A stretch of DNA of 64,000 nt from Candidatus Methylophosphatis haderslevensis (GTDB taxonomy: Bacteria > Pseudomonadota > Gammaproteobacteria > Burkholderiales > Rhodocyclaceae). The position numbers and the translations under genes are program-made. Below the pieces are notes generated by a model, which worked only from the letters and a program-made list of their open reading frames with translations, was not told where the DNA came from and did not search any database. The DNA is taken from positions 62,001 to 126,000 of the forward strand of contig JADJSA010000006.1 in the NCBI GenBank assembly GCA_016711925.1, read 5' to 3'. Below, one piece after another: positions 15,378 through 24,200 of this stretch. Numbering within the stretch: position 1 is the first letter of the stretch; each line of letters begins with the position of its first letter.

Positions 15378-16322
15378 CTAGTCCGATCCCGCGATCTCGA
15401 CCGGAGACGGCGTCCAGTAGCCGCAGCCAGAAAAGCGGCTTGCGATCTTCGGCTGGTACGGCGCCGTGCACAGCCAACGCAGCGCGCCGTCGCCTTCGGT
15501 CGCAGGAAGAAAGTAGAGTTGCAGCAGCGGCGGCGGCGGGTCGAATGGCTCGGGTTTGCGGGCCACCTTCCGCCCCCAGGGTGGAAGCGTGTCGTCTTCG
15601 GTCGTCACGCGAAGGCCACCACCAGGCAACGCGCTGGCTGCGCTGGCACGGCAGCCCGGGTCCAGCGCGATGGCAGCCACGGCGGCGGCGTCCACCGGCC
15701 AGCGCCGTTCGGCACGGTAGCTCGCCTCGCGCGCCGCCAGCAGCGGGGTGACGCAACCGTAGACGCTCGCATACGGCTCGCCGTACGGCACCAGCGGCAG
15801 CTTCTTGCGCAGGGCTTCCTCGCGTGTTTCGAGGGTGATGGCGTCAAGCCGCGCCCGATCCGCGCGCGCCGCTTCCTTTGTTTCGCGTTGCCGCTCGGCC
15901 CGCCGCAGCAAGGAATCGTTCAGGCGCTGCATCCCGACCGCAACACCCACGTAGAATAATCCCGTCGCAGCGGTGAGCAGCGCGATCCCGCGCGATGTCG
16001 ACACGTTGCGGAACACAAAGTGGGTTGCCACTGCGGCCAGTCCCACCACGGCGAGTGCCAGCAGAACGTTGCCAAGCAAGTGCAGCAGGATGCCGGGCGT
16101 CGCCTTCGGGAACGCGAACATCAGGATGACGGCGGCGCCGACGATGGTCGCCGCCCCGACCATCGCCGTGCGCAGTGCCAGTCCCGTCAGAACCCCGCCA
16201 ATCGCGCTGGCAGCACGACCTGACGACACCCGCGTCCAGGTAACGGCGGCCACCGCGGCCGACGCGGCCAGACAAAGAAAGTAGATGGCGACGTAGACGC
16301 CACCCTGCTCGAAGTAGTTCAT
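15378..16322 (-). CDS. Multi-spanning membrane protein of unknown function
   Basis: 314 residues from ATG 16322 (MNYFEQGGVYVAIYF). Four or five transmembrane segments in the first 165 residues (VYVAIYFLCLAASAAVAAV, then around LRTAMVGAATIVGAAVILMF, LLGNVLLALAVVGLAAV and GIALLTAATGLFYVGVAVG), followed by a soluble domain of about 150 residues with Pro-rich linkers and paired Cys (VYGCVTPLL, DPGCRAS, LCTAPY, SGCGYW). Cys pairs suggest an oxidising compartment for the soluble part. No family recognised and no operon partner. Confidence 0.65.
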   Translation of the reverse strand: MNYFEQGGVYVAIYFLCLAASAAVAAVTWTRVSSGRAASAIGGVLTGLALRTAMVGAATIVGAAVILMFAFPKATPGILLHLLGNVLLALAVVGLAAVATHFVFRNVSTSRGIALLTAATGLFYVGVAVGMQRLNDSLLRRAERQRETKEAARADRARLDAITLETREEALRKKLPLVPYGEPYASVYGCVTPLLAAREASYRAERRWPVDAAAVAAIALDPGCRASAASALPGGGLRVTTEDDTLPPWGRKVARKPEPFDPPPPLLQLYFLPATEGDGALRWLCTAPYQPKIASRFSGCGYWTPSPVEIAGSD

Positions 16323-16761
16323 GTGCCAATGCTCGCCTGTTGCAGCGCGCCTAGCAAGCGGCTTTCGCCGCGATCTCGAACGTGGCATCGTTGGCCGCGG
16401 ATTTGCCCGCGCCTGCGGTGGCCAGGGCACGGCTGGGGTCACGTCTTGTTTTTTTCATCGGATGTCGGCCGGCGCGGGGCACGAATCCGCGAAGTTGAAT
16501 GCCTCACCCCCACCTTGCCCTCCCCCCTCGAAGTGGAAGGGAAGCTACGGGTAGACGCTTTCCAACTATGCTCGGTTGCGCGGGACGAACGGCGGAGTGC
16601 CGGCCAGAACCCGCATGGATAGGACTTCTCCGGGCATGCCATGCCACGAGGTCCTGTGCATGGGCCTTCCAGCCATGCCTGGCCGGCGAGTGCCTATCCA
16701 TGCGGCTTCCCGGGCTGCCCTGTCGACGCGGACGTGGCGGTAGCAGCCGTCGATGCCAGCG
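16323..16761. other. Intergenic region with palindromic repeat
   Basis: About 440 bp. It contains CACGTCTTGTTTTTTTCATC (16440-16459), T-rich but without a clear stem, and palindromic repeat R3 (16611-16705). No gene recognised. Confidence 0.5.
16611..16705. repeat. Dispersed palindromic repeat, copy R3
   Basis: Left arm CCGCATGGATAGGAC (16611-16625), right arm GCCTATCCATGCGG (16692-16705). The interior is longer than in R1/R2 and itself palindromic (around GGGCATGCCATGCC and GTCCTGTGCATGGGCC). Confidence 0.8.
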
Positions 16762-17421
16762 TCAGGCGCTATCCGGCAGGTCTCTGACGATGCACAACAA
16801 GCGCAGTTCGGGAACCTCGGGCGAGAATACGCTGGTGGGGACGGGGCTGCCGTGCACGCGGTAACCGAGTCGGGTGAAATAGTCTTGCGGCTTTTCGTTC
16901 CAGCACATTACTTCGGCATAATAGCGGCGCAGCCCGGATGCCGCCACGGCGCGCTCGAATTCGGCGATCAGGCGCGAGCCGATTCCCTGCCGCCGCCAGG
17001 GCCGGGCCACGTTGAAATGAAAATGCGCAGCATCGGGCGGGTGCGGCGGCACCTGGGACAATGCCTCGGTCAGGACGAAGCGCACGAAGCGCTGGCTGCG
17101 CGGATGATGATCGTATTTTCCGATCGAGTAGTAGCATAGCAGCCGGCCGACGGCCAGCAGTGCGAGCTGGGCGCGGATCGGTCCGAACAGCATGCCGGTG
17201 GATGCCGTCAGGTAGCCCACCACCTGGTCGCCGGCCTGCGCCACCCAGGTGTGTTCCGGTTCGGCCAGCAGATACGGCGCGACCATGAAGTCGGTGAACC
17301 ATTCGCGATCCTGGAATATGCTGTCGATCGGCTCGCCGAGAAAGGCGGCGTCGCAGCAAACGTCGTTGATCTGCTGGCGGTCCGTCCCTTTGGAGCGATA
17401 GGGTCTGATCGTGATGTTCAT
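16762..17421 (-). CDS. GNAT-family N-acetyltransferase
   Basis: 219 residues. The GNAT acetyl-CoA loop is visible as NVARPWRRQGIGSRLI (Q/R-x-x-G-x-G/A) around residues 139-155, followed by YYAEVMCWNEKPQDYFTRLG, the typical beta5-alpha4 end (N..A..FY..LGF pattern). The N-terminal part begins MNITIRPYRSKGTDRQQIND. It transfers an acetyl group to an unknown amine; cytosolic. Divergent from the hydrolase gene, with starts 44 bp apart. Confidence 0.82.
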   Translation of the reverse strand: MNITIRPYRSKGTDRQQINDVCCDAAFLGEPIDSIFQDREWFTDFMVAPYLLAEPEHTWVAQAGDQVVGYLTASTGMLFGPIRAQLALLAVGRLLCYYSIGKYDHHPRSQRFVRFVLTEALSQVPPHPPDAAHFHFNVARPWRRQGIGSRLIAEFERAVAASGLRRYYAEVMCWNEKPQDYFTRLGYRVHGSPVPTSVFSPEVPELRLLCIVRDLPDSA

Positions 17422-17465
17422 GGCTATTCCGATGTGCTCGCCCGCCCGGTGCAGGAAGACCTGTA

Positions 17466-18398
17466 ATGCGCATGCATGATATCAAGGCAAACGTCCTGAA
17501 GGCGCTGATCGCGCCGGCGGATGTCGTGCTGCGGCGGGTGCTGTTCAATTCGCAGCCGCCTCCGGTTGCGCGCGTGAGCGCCGATGTCGAATACGGCCCG
17601 GACGCCGAGCAGCGGCTGGACATCGTCGAACCGCACCGCGAAGGCGTGCTTCCGGTGTTGCTCTACTTCCATCGCGGTGGCTGGATTTCGGGCGACAAGG
17701 CGAGCCATGAGCGCATCTGCCGCAGCCTTGCCACAAACGGCTTCGTCACCTTCAACGTCAATTACCGGCTGGCACCGCGGCACCGGTTCCCGGCGCAGGC
17801 GCAGGATGTCGCGCTGGCGATCGACTGGGTGCGCCGCCATGCGCAACGCTACGGCGCCGATGCCTCGCGGGTGGTGCTGGCGGGGGATTCCGCCGGGGCG
17901 CACCTGGCAAGCTGGTATGCCACCAGTCTCGGCAATCCGTTGCTGCGGCAGGCGGCGGCAATCGGCGCGCCGTTGCCGCGCGAAGCGTTGAAGGGCATCG
18001 TCCTGTTCTATGGCGTCTACGATCTGGCGCGCGCGCGCGGCTGCAGGTTTCCGTTCATCCGCCTCTATCTGGACAGCCTGATGGACGGCGACCAGCCGGC
18101 CTGCGCCGATGCGCTCGACCTCGCATCGCCGGCCCGGCACGTCACGGCCGGCCTGCCGCCGGTCTTTCTGTGCGCCGGCGAAAAAGACGGCCTGTTTCCC
18201 GAATCGGTGGCCTATGCCGAGGCGCTGCGCAGCGCCGGGGCCAACCTGACCACACTGTTCTTCACCGGCGCGCAGCACCCGGAGGCGACCCACGGTTTTC
18301 TCTACCTGCATCGCCGGGCATGCACGCGGCTGGCGCTGGACAAGGCCGGCGAATTCCTCGCGCGCTGCGTCGGCGGATCGGGCGATGCCAGCGCCTGA
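17466..18398 (+). CDS. Alpha/beta hydrolase, hormone-sensitive-lipase type esterase
   Basis: 310 residues. Oxyanion-hole motif FHRGGW (residues 69-73, HGGG-like but with Arg in position 2) and the nucleophile elbow GDSAGAH with Ser142. The acid is probably in CAGEKDGLFPES and the catalytic His in QHPEATHGF. These are the landmarks of the HSL/arylacetamide deacetylase esterases, which cut short acyl esters. No signal peptide, so probably cytosolic. The substrate is unknown. Confidence 0.85.
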   Translation: MRMHDIKANVLKALIAPADVVLRRVLFNSQPPPVARVSADVEYGPDAEQRLDIVEPHREGVLPVLLYFHRGGWISGDKASHERICRSLATNGFVTFNVNYRLAPRHRFPAQAQDVALAIDWVRRHAQRYGADASRVVLAGDSAGAHLASWYATSLGNPLLRQAAAIGAPLPREALKGIVLFYGVYDLARARGCRFPFIRLYLDSLMDGDQPACADALDLASPARHVTAGLPPVFLCAGEKDGLFPESVAYAEALRSAGANLTTLFFTGAQHPEATHGFLYLHRRACTRLALDKAGEFLARCVGGSGDASA

Positions 18399-18431
18399 GC
18401 CCGGGCGGCTGCCCTGACTTGCCTTTACAAT

Positions 18432-18476
18432 TGGCCGGTGGATGCCGGATCGGACGACGCGGCGTCCACCCGGCCA
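18432..18476. terminator. Possible terminator hairpin after esterase gene
   Basis: TGGCCGGTGGATGCCG pairs with CGGCGTCCACCCGGCCA (one bulge, one G-T) around a short loop. No T-run follows, so termination is uncertain. Confidence 0.35.
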
Positions 18477-18623
18477 GTTCGCAGGCAAGTTTCCGCCAAC
18501 GCCCGTGCGCCAGCCGGAACGATGGCGGGCGCGCCTGCGCATAGCCGGCGTCCTTGAACATGCTCATGGTGAACTGCCCTGATTGACTGGAGCCTGCTGA
18601 TCGGCGAAGCCGACATCGCGTCG

Positions 18624-20060
18624 GTGCTGCCCGATGCCTACGCGCACTACCGGCGGCCGATCGTGGGCGCGTTGACGGTTTTTCTCGACGGGCTGCCGGA
18701 AGCCCATCAGCTCGAAGTGCTGGAGGAACAGGCGGCGCTGGCACCGGACGCAACTGTGTCCGAGCGCCTGGCGCGGCTGGCGCGAACCTGCCCGGTGTTG
18801 CACAAGCTCGGGCAGACGCTGGCGCGCGACCGGCGGATACGGCCCGAACTGCGGCTGCAACTGCAGAAGCTCGAATCGCTGCCGCCGACCATTCCGCTCA
18901 AGGCGATCCGCAGAATCCTCGCTCGCGAACTGGGGCGGCTCGACCGGCTCGGCGTGGTGCTGGAACCACCCGCGCTGGCCGAGGCCAGCGTTGCCGTCGT
19001 CATACCGTTCCGGCAGCACGGATCCGGGGAGCGCGAGGGCGTATTCAAGATCCTCAAGCCGGGCATCGAGGAGAGGCTCGAACAGGAACTGGCATTGACC
19101 GAGCGCGTCGGCTCATACCTCGACGAGCAATGCGAAGAACTCGGGATTGCGCGCCTTGACTACCGCGAGGCCTTCGAAGGGCTCGCCGACCAGTTGCAGC
19201 ACGAGGTGCGCCTCGATCTGGAACAACGCCATCTGGCGATCGCGCATGCCGCCTACGCAGGCGAAGCGCGCATCCACATCCCCGCGCTGTTCGACTGCTG
19301 CACGCCGCGGGTGACCGCGATGGAGCGCATCTACGGCGAGAAGGTTACCGATCACCGGTTCGGCGGCGCGGACGAGCAGCGCCAGCTTGCCGAGCTGGTG
19401 ATCCGCGCCGTGATGGTGCGGCCGTTTCTGTCGATGGCGAGCGATGCGTTGTTCCACGGCGATCCGCACGCCGGCAACCTGCTGCTCACGCGCGAGAACC
19501 GGCTGGCCATCCTCGACTGGAGCCTGGCGACCACGGTGAGCGAGGACAGGCGGGTGGCGTTCGTCCAGATCGTGATCGGCGGCCTGACCCTCGATGCCGA
19601 ACGCATCGTCGATGCGCTGCTTGCGCTGGCCGGGCCGCAGGGCATCGAGCTCGCCGCCGCCAGGCCGGTCATCGACGCGGCGCTCGGACGGCTGCGCCAG
19701 GGCCAGTTTCCCGGCCTGATCTGGATGACCGAGCTGCTCGACGCCATCGCCCAGACTGCCCGGCCGCGCTTCGGCGGCGATCTGGTGCTGTTGCGCAAGA
19801 CACTGCACTCGCTCGAGGGCGTGGTCGCCGACATCGGCGCCGACCGGCGCTGTCTCGACAGCGTTCTGCTCAGCGCGTTTTTCGCGCATATGGCTATCGA
19901 ATGGCCGTTCCGCTGGCTGGCCGATCCGTTCAAGCGCACATTCGCCACCCGCTTGTCGAACGCCGATCTGGCCGGCGTGCTGGCAACCCTTCCGCTGACG
20001 GCAACGTCGTTCTGGCTGGGTCGTGGCGCGGCTTCGCGGGATCGTGGCGACGATTCCTGA
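18624..20060 (+). CDS. ABC1/UbiB-family atypical kinase-like protein
   Basis: 478 residues from GTG 18624. The core shows the ABC1/ADCK pattern: VFKILKPGIEERLEQELAL (nucleotide-binding Lys and QTD-like helix), YREAFEGLADQLQHEV, FHGDPHAGNLLL (catalytic loop) and LAILDWS (DFG-like metal motif). The KxGQ motif appears as LHKLGQTLARD. UbiB homologues support ubiquinone or lipid handling. This is a divergent paralogue, not next to ubiE/ubiJ. Codons upstream of GTG are open back to 18573 and read IDWSLLIGEADIAS, so a start at ATT 18582 cannot be excluded. Confidence 0.8.
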   Translation: MLPDAYAHYRRPIVGALTVFLDGLPEAHQLEVLEEQAALAPDATVSERLARLARTCPVLHKLGQTLARDRRIRPELRLQLQKLESLPPTIPLKAIRRILARELGRLDRLGVVLEPPALAEASVAVVIPFRQHGSGEREGVFKILKPGIEERLEQELALTERVGSYLDEQCEELGIARLDYREAFEGLADQLQHEVRLDLEQRHLAIAHAAYAGEARIHIPALFDCCTPRVTAMERIYGEKVTDHRFGGADEQRQLAELVIRAVMVRPFLSMASDALFHGDPHAGNLLLTRENRLAILDWSLATTVSEDRRVAFVQIVIGGLTLDAERIVDALLALAGPQGIELAAARPVIDAALGRLRQGQFPGLIWMTELLDAIAQTARPRFGGDLVLLRKTLHSLEGVVADIGADRRCLDSVLLSAFFAHMAIEWPFRWLADPFKRTFATRLSNADLAGVLATLPLTATSFWLGRGAASRDRGDDS

Positions 20061-20117
20061 TCGATGATCGCCGAGTAAGGCAATCCGGTAGCAGGCGCTT
20101 CCGTGCGAGCGGGCGCT

Positions 20118-21917
20118 TCAGCGCATCGGCCTGAATTCGTAACCGGAAAAATCGAAGCGCGTCTCTCCGTCGACCTCGCGCAGCCGCACGATTTCGCCGG
20201 CATCGGCCCGCACGCCGAGCAGCAGCGCCTGGTCGTCGGCAAGGATGCGCAGCGGTATCGACACCGCCGGCTGGTTGCCGATGCGCAGCGTGGTCCGGGC
20301 GACCAGCACGCCGCTCTCCTGCGCGATTGTCACTTTTTCGATCAGCGGGTACTCGCCTACGGCGAGCACCGGTTGATAGTCGCCGACCAGGCGCTGCGCG
20401 CGCGGGTGTGTCTGCGCTGCGATGCGCTCGCCGACCAGCAGTTCCTGCCCGCCGCTGCGCGCCACCAGCACGTCGTGGCCGTCGATTTCGCGGCGGCGGA
20501 TTGCGACACGATCGAGTTCGTCGAGCGAAATCGGGATCAGGCCGAGCAGCGCGTAGCGCAGCCCCATGCCGCCGTCTGCGCCCGGCAGCAGTTGCAGTTC
20601 GCGCCCCGCAACGTGCGCAGTCAGCCGATTGCCGCTGCGTGCGATGTTCACGTGGCCGGCAAGCGTGGTGTAGTCGCCGACCCAGGCCTGCAGCGCGTCA
20701 TCCGGCCAGGGCGCGTTTGCCGGCTGGAAATCCGCCGCCACTTGGTGCTGGCGAATGCCGGTGCTGGCTTCCAGCGCCAGGGTCAGCGCCCGCTTGGCTA
20801 TGCGGTCGACCACCTTCCCCGCGGTCGCCGAGTTGGCGGCCACGATCACGCCGAGCTTGTGCTCGGGCAGCGCATACATCTGGCTGCGGAAGTTGATGGT
20901 CGCGCCGGCGTGATGGGCAAGTTTGCCGGCGCCAGTGACCGGATCGCCGCCGAAGTTGGTCAGCATCCAGCCCAGGCCGACGCGAAAATCGCAGTCCAGC
21001 GGCACATCGGCATGCTGCACGCGCAGCATCTCGGCCAGCAGCGCCGGATCGAGGATGGTCCGGCCGCCGGCGCGCCCGTCGGCGAACACCATCATCAGGA
21101 AGCGGCTCATGTCGAGCACGCTGGCATTGAGGCCGCCGGCCGGCAGGTCGCGCAGCGCCGGTTCGTCGGCCGCTTTGCCGCGATCGTAGCCGCGGGTGGC
21201 CTGTGGCGCGGCGGTCGAGAACGCGGCGGCGCGCATGCCGAGCGGCTGGAGCAGGCTGCGCTGCAGGTGCTCGGCGAACGGTTCGCCCGCCACCTGCTCG
21301 ACTGCCGCGCCGAGCACCGTCATGCCCAGGTTGGAGTACGACCAGAAGCCGCCGGGCGGATAGGCCATTTCGGTATCGCCGAGGCCCGCCACCATCGCCC
21401 GGTAATCGCCGACCTCGCGCCCCCACATGCCGCGCAGCAGGTCGCGCGGCATTCCGGCGTGATGCGTCATCAGGCGGCGCGGCGTGATCGCGGAATCCGC
21501 GTAGCGCGAGCGGATGCGAAATCCCGGCAGCGCCTGCGCGACCGGCGCGTCGATAGCCAGCCTGCCCTGCTGCGCGAGTTGCAGTGCCGCCGTCACGGTA
21601 AACAGCTTGGAGATCGAGCCCATGCGATAGACGGTGTCCGGCGTTGCCGGCACCTTGCCCGCCGCATCTGCCCAGCCGGCACCGCGCGACCACACGACTC
21701 GCTGATCGTCGACGATGGCGATGCTCAGGCCGGTGACATCGTTGGCGCGCATCTCGTGCGCGATCAGCGCATCGACATAGTGCCTGACAGCCGCATAGTC
21801 GCCCCGCTCGATGCGCCCGGGCTGAGGCGGCGCACCGGCGCAGCCGGCGAGCACGATTGCGCCGAACGCAACAACCGCCAGGGCCGGCAAACGGCGTGCT
21901 GTGGGAATCGATGTCAT
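20118..21917 (-). CDS. Serine hydrolase lipoprotein (beta-lactamase/class C PBP fold)
   Basis: 599 residues from ATG 21917. Lipobox VLAGC with Cys near residue 24 predicts an outer- or inner-membrane lipoprotein facing the periplasm. The serine hydrolase motifs are SISK (nucleophile Ser-x-x-Lys in YRMGSISKLF), YSN (FWSYSNLG) and the H-x-G third motif (AHHAGATI). The last about 200 residues form an extra beta-rich domain (VGDYTTLAGHV, VGDYQPVLAVG). Family members are D-peptidases or esterases; substrate unknown. 71 bp downstream of the J-domain gene on the same strand. Confidence 0.85.
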   Translation of the reverse strand: MTSIPTARRLPALAVVAFGAIVLAGCAGAPPQPGRIERGDYAAVRHYVDALIAHEMRANDVTGLSIAIVDDQRVVWSRGAGWADAAGKVPATPDTVYRMGSISKLFTVTAALQLAQQGRLAIDAPVAQALPGFRIRSRYADSAITPRRLMTHHAGMPRDLLRGMWGREVGDYRAMVAGLGDTEMAYPPGGFWSYSNLGMTVLGAAVEQVAGEPFAEHLQRSLLQPLGMRAAAFSTAAPQATRGYDRGKAADEPALRDLPAGGLNASVLDMSRFLMMVFADGRAGGRTILDPALLAEMLRVQHADVPLDCDFRVGLGWMLTNFGGDPVTGAGKLAHHAGATINFRSQMYALPEHKLGVIVAANSATAGKVVDRIAKRALTLALEASTGIRQHQVAADFQPANAPWPDDALQAWVGDYTTLAGHVNIARSGNRLTAHVAGRELQLLPGADGGMGLRYALLGLIPISLDELDRVAIRRREIDGHDVLVARSGGQELLVGERIAAQTHPRAQRLVGDYQPVLAVGEYPLIEKVTIAQESGVLVARTTLRIGNQPAVSIPLRILADDQALLLGVRADAGEIVRLREVDGETRFDFSGYEFRPMR

Positions 21918-21988
21918 TTGAACGCCTTGGCTGACGCATTGCAAAGTGATGGCCCGTCCGCGCGATGCCGGCGCCGGCGGCGACGCGC

Positions 21989-23095
21989 TCAGAACGGCAG
22001 ATCGAAGTCCCAATCCGGCTGACGCCGCCGGACGACCTGTTTCAGCCAGGCTTTCAGGCGCGGCGGGTCGGCGGCGTCCTGCAACTGTTGCTGCAATTGC
22101 CGGATGCCGGCATTGCGGTCGGCAATATCCGCCATCAGCATGGGTAGGATGCCTTTCGGGTCGAGTTTGGCGAACGGCGGCAGGGTAAATTCGGCGGCAA
22201 ACTGCTGTTCGACGTGTGCCAGTTCCAGCTCAATTTCGCGCAACTGGCCCTTGAGGATCTTGCTGTAGTGCTTGAGTTGCGACGGGCTGGTCTGCGCCAG
22301 GTGCGCGGGGTCGATGTATTCCAGTTGCAGTTCCAGCAATTGCAGCAGATTGCCGGCGTCATAGGCCCGGTTGGCCCGCTGCATCAGTTCGGTCTTGCGC
22401 TGCTTCTCGACCGGATCGGTTTCGCGGTCCGGGTGCAGGGTTCGCGCCAGTTGTCGATAGACATCGCGGATCGACTGGCCGATGCGCTTCTCCTCGGCTT
22501 CCTGGCGGGCTTCGCGCGCCTGTTCGCGAGCGGATTTCTTGCGCGTCGCCGCCGCGGCCTCATCCTGCGTCTGGCGCGAGCGGTACTCGGCTTCCACCCG
22601 CTTGAGCACGTCTTCCTCCGACTGCATATCCACGTCGTCGCCCAGATCCATGCCGAAGACATCTTCGAACATGGATTTCATGCCGTCGCGCAGCGCCGCT
22701 TCCTCGGCGTCGAAATCGGACTGGCCGTGCTTGTTGTAAAGCGCCTTCAGTTCGTCATGCCCGGTGTGCGACAGCACGTCCTGCGCGAGGTCGACGATCA
22801 GCCAGGCCAGCTTGCGTTTCTCTGTCTTGGTCAGACCCTTTTGCGCGTGTGCGGCATCCAGCGCCCGGGCAAGCCGGACCTGAAGTTCGGTCTCCTGCTG
22901 CTGCAGCGGAAGCAGATCGCTGGCGAACTTGCGCCTGAACAGGGCGATTGCGTCATTCCAGTCGGCAATCCGCTTGCGCCGGGCTTCGATCTTCTTCACC
23001 AGCGCATTGAACGCCGCCTGTTCCTTGTTCAGCGGCTGCTGGATCGTCAGCACCATGCTGGCGCCGCGCGTGGATTTCTGTGGGGATTTGGGCAT
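21989..23095 (-). CDS. J-domain protein with central DnaJ motif
   Basis: 368 residues. Charged, coiled-coil-rich first 200 residues (KKIEARRKRIADWNDAIALF, later EQAREARQEAEEKRIGQSIR) lead into a J-domain core, VYRQLARTLHPDRETDPVEK, with the HPD tripeptide that stimulates Hsp70 ATPase. The C-terminal part is helical. Unlike DnaJ it has no Gly/Phe or zinc domain and the J motif is internal. A specialised DnaK co-chaperone is likely (inference). The usual start is ATG 23095; an internal ATG (MVLTIQQ) is an alternative. Confidence 0.8.
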   Translation of the reverse strand: MPKSPQKSTRGASMVLTIQQPLNKEQAAFNALVKKIEARRKRIADWNDAIALFRRKFASDLLPLQQQETELQVRLARALDAAHAQKGLTKTEKRKLAWLIVDLAQDVLSHTGHDELKALYNKHGQSDFDAEEAALRDGMKSMFEDVFGMDLGDDVDMQSEEDVLKRVEAEYRSRQTQDEAAAATRKKSAREQAREARQEAEEKRIGQSIRDVYRQLARTLHPDRETDPVEKQRKTELMQRANRAYDAGNLLQLLELQLEYIDPAHLAQTSPSQLKHYSKILKGQLREIELELAHVEQQFAAEFTLPPFAKLDPKGILPMLMADIADRNAGIRQLQQQLQDAADPPRLKAWLKQVVRRRQPDWDFDLPF

Positions 23096-23305
23096 CGCCG
23101 GGCGTCCGGAAGTTTGGGTTGCGGCCGGGCGAAACGAGTCGTCCCCGGCCCGCAGGCAAACCGATTTTAGCCCGAATGGCCAATCGGGACCGGGGCCAGC
23201 CGCATCACTGTCGCCGCGCCAGCCGGCGCGTCACCGATGCCCCGCGAGGCAGCAACCATGCGCCGCTCGGCCTGCCGCGGCGACCAGCCACGATTTACGC
23301 GCGGG

Positions 23306-23569
23306 TCACTGACCCTGGCCAGGCAGCTTGCCGGTAGCCAGAAATGCCAGCTCGTCATCGGAAGGCGGCAACTGCGCCACGACCCATCGCGCGCGGTGGG
23401 CCAAGCGGGAACTTACCAGGACACAGAATTGCCTTTCGATGCATCCTTCCAGCGCACGGGTCTCGACTCTGGCGGGTACCTGATTGAACTCGAATTGGGC
23501 GAGCAATGCCTCGGCCGGGCCGCGACTCGAAAACACTTTGAACTCCTCCCAGCAGTCGGTATTGCTCAC
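23306..23569 (-). CDS. Small DUF2007-like putative signal-transducing protein
   Basis: 87 residues from GTG 23569, preceded by AAGGA. It reads CWEEFKVFSSRGPAEALLAQ and FEFNQVPARVETRALEGC, resembling the beta-alpha-beta-beta DUF2007/GlnB-like small domain in which side chains of two protomers pack (VARFSSPAEAELARSLLE pattern). GTGA overlaps the TGA of the upstream zinc-finger gene by 4 nt, so the pair is translationally coupled. Function unknown. An upstream in-frame start at 23635 is less likely because it overlaps a conserved neighbour. Confidence 0.6.
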   Translation of the reverse strand: MSNTDCWEEFKVFSSRGPAEALLAQFEFNQVPARVETRALEGCIERQFCVLVSSRLAHRARWVVAQLPPSDDELAFLATGKLPGQGQ

Positions 23570-23766
23570 GGATCCTTCGCGAGACAAGTTTGGGCGTGTG
23601 CGTTGTATCGCATCAGCGAGATTCTCCTCTTGCATATCGGGCAATACTCGCAACACGGTGCGGGATGCAGCAGCACCGCGCCAGCGTGACACGGACAACG
23701 ACAAATGTGCTGATCCGCGGACGAAGCCGGGGCGCTACTCGATCTGCTGGTCTCGGATGAATTCAT
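23566..23766 (-). CDS. Small Cys/His-rich zinc-finger protein
   Basis: 66 residues from ATG 23766. Two metal-binding clusters: HICRCPCH...H...CC near residues 20-42, and CPICKRRISLMRYNAHAQTC (C-x2-C-x11-H-x3-C) near 45-64, which looks like a UBZ/Rad18-type zinc finger. Probably a small protein- or nucleic-acid-binding factor. It ends with a 4-nt overlap onto the DUF2007-like gene. The alternative frames over this stretch lack such regular Cys/His spacing. Confidence 0.55.
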   Translation of the reverse strand: MNSSETSRSSSAPASSADQHICRCPCHAGAVLLHPAPCCEYCPICKRRISLMRYNAHAQTCLAKDP

Positions 23767-24200
23767 CGCGACCCGGGTGACGGCGTCCAGCCGAGTTCCC
23801 GGACGGGAGCCTCGCCGCCAAGCGCCGGCACTTGCCGCATTTGTCCGGCGTGCAACTGCGTCGAAGAATGTTTTGCCGGGCGGGCTGCCGGCATTTCGGC
23901 TGTCGCTTTCACAGGTACACAAACTCCGCAAAAAAGCACCAATTGCCGTCCAGCATACGGCCGGACAAGGTCTATGTCCTTGGGGTAGGGGTCGGTCTGC
24001 CCCTTACGGGCTTCGGCCGCGACAACCCCACGAGGAATTCGCGCAACGAACCACATTCCGTGCCGGCCCGAACCTGTTTGCAATGATATTCGAACACGTG
24101 GTGTTGGATTTTCGTATTAACGGCCCGCCGGAAAGGGCGCCCGGAGCGCACCGTCCAGGTAGAGTGGCAGCGTCTTTTCGGCGGATCGAACACGCCGCCT
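23767..24200. other. Gene-poor stretch upstream of zinc-finger gene
   Basis: About 430 bp between the zinc-finger gene and the 3' end of ilvA. Lower in GC around 23920-24120. No reading frame here has an RBS or recognisable motif. It may carry the promoter for the zinc-finger/DUF2007 pair. Confidence 0.4.

Noticed and set aside
23763..24086. Frames of about 85-105 codons on both strands in the gap above ilvA
   Set aside because: Neither has an RBS, clear start or recognisable motif, and they overlap each other.
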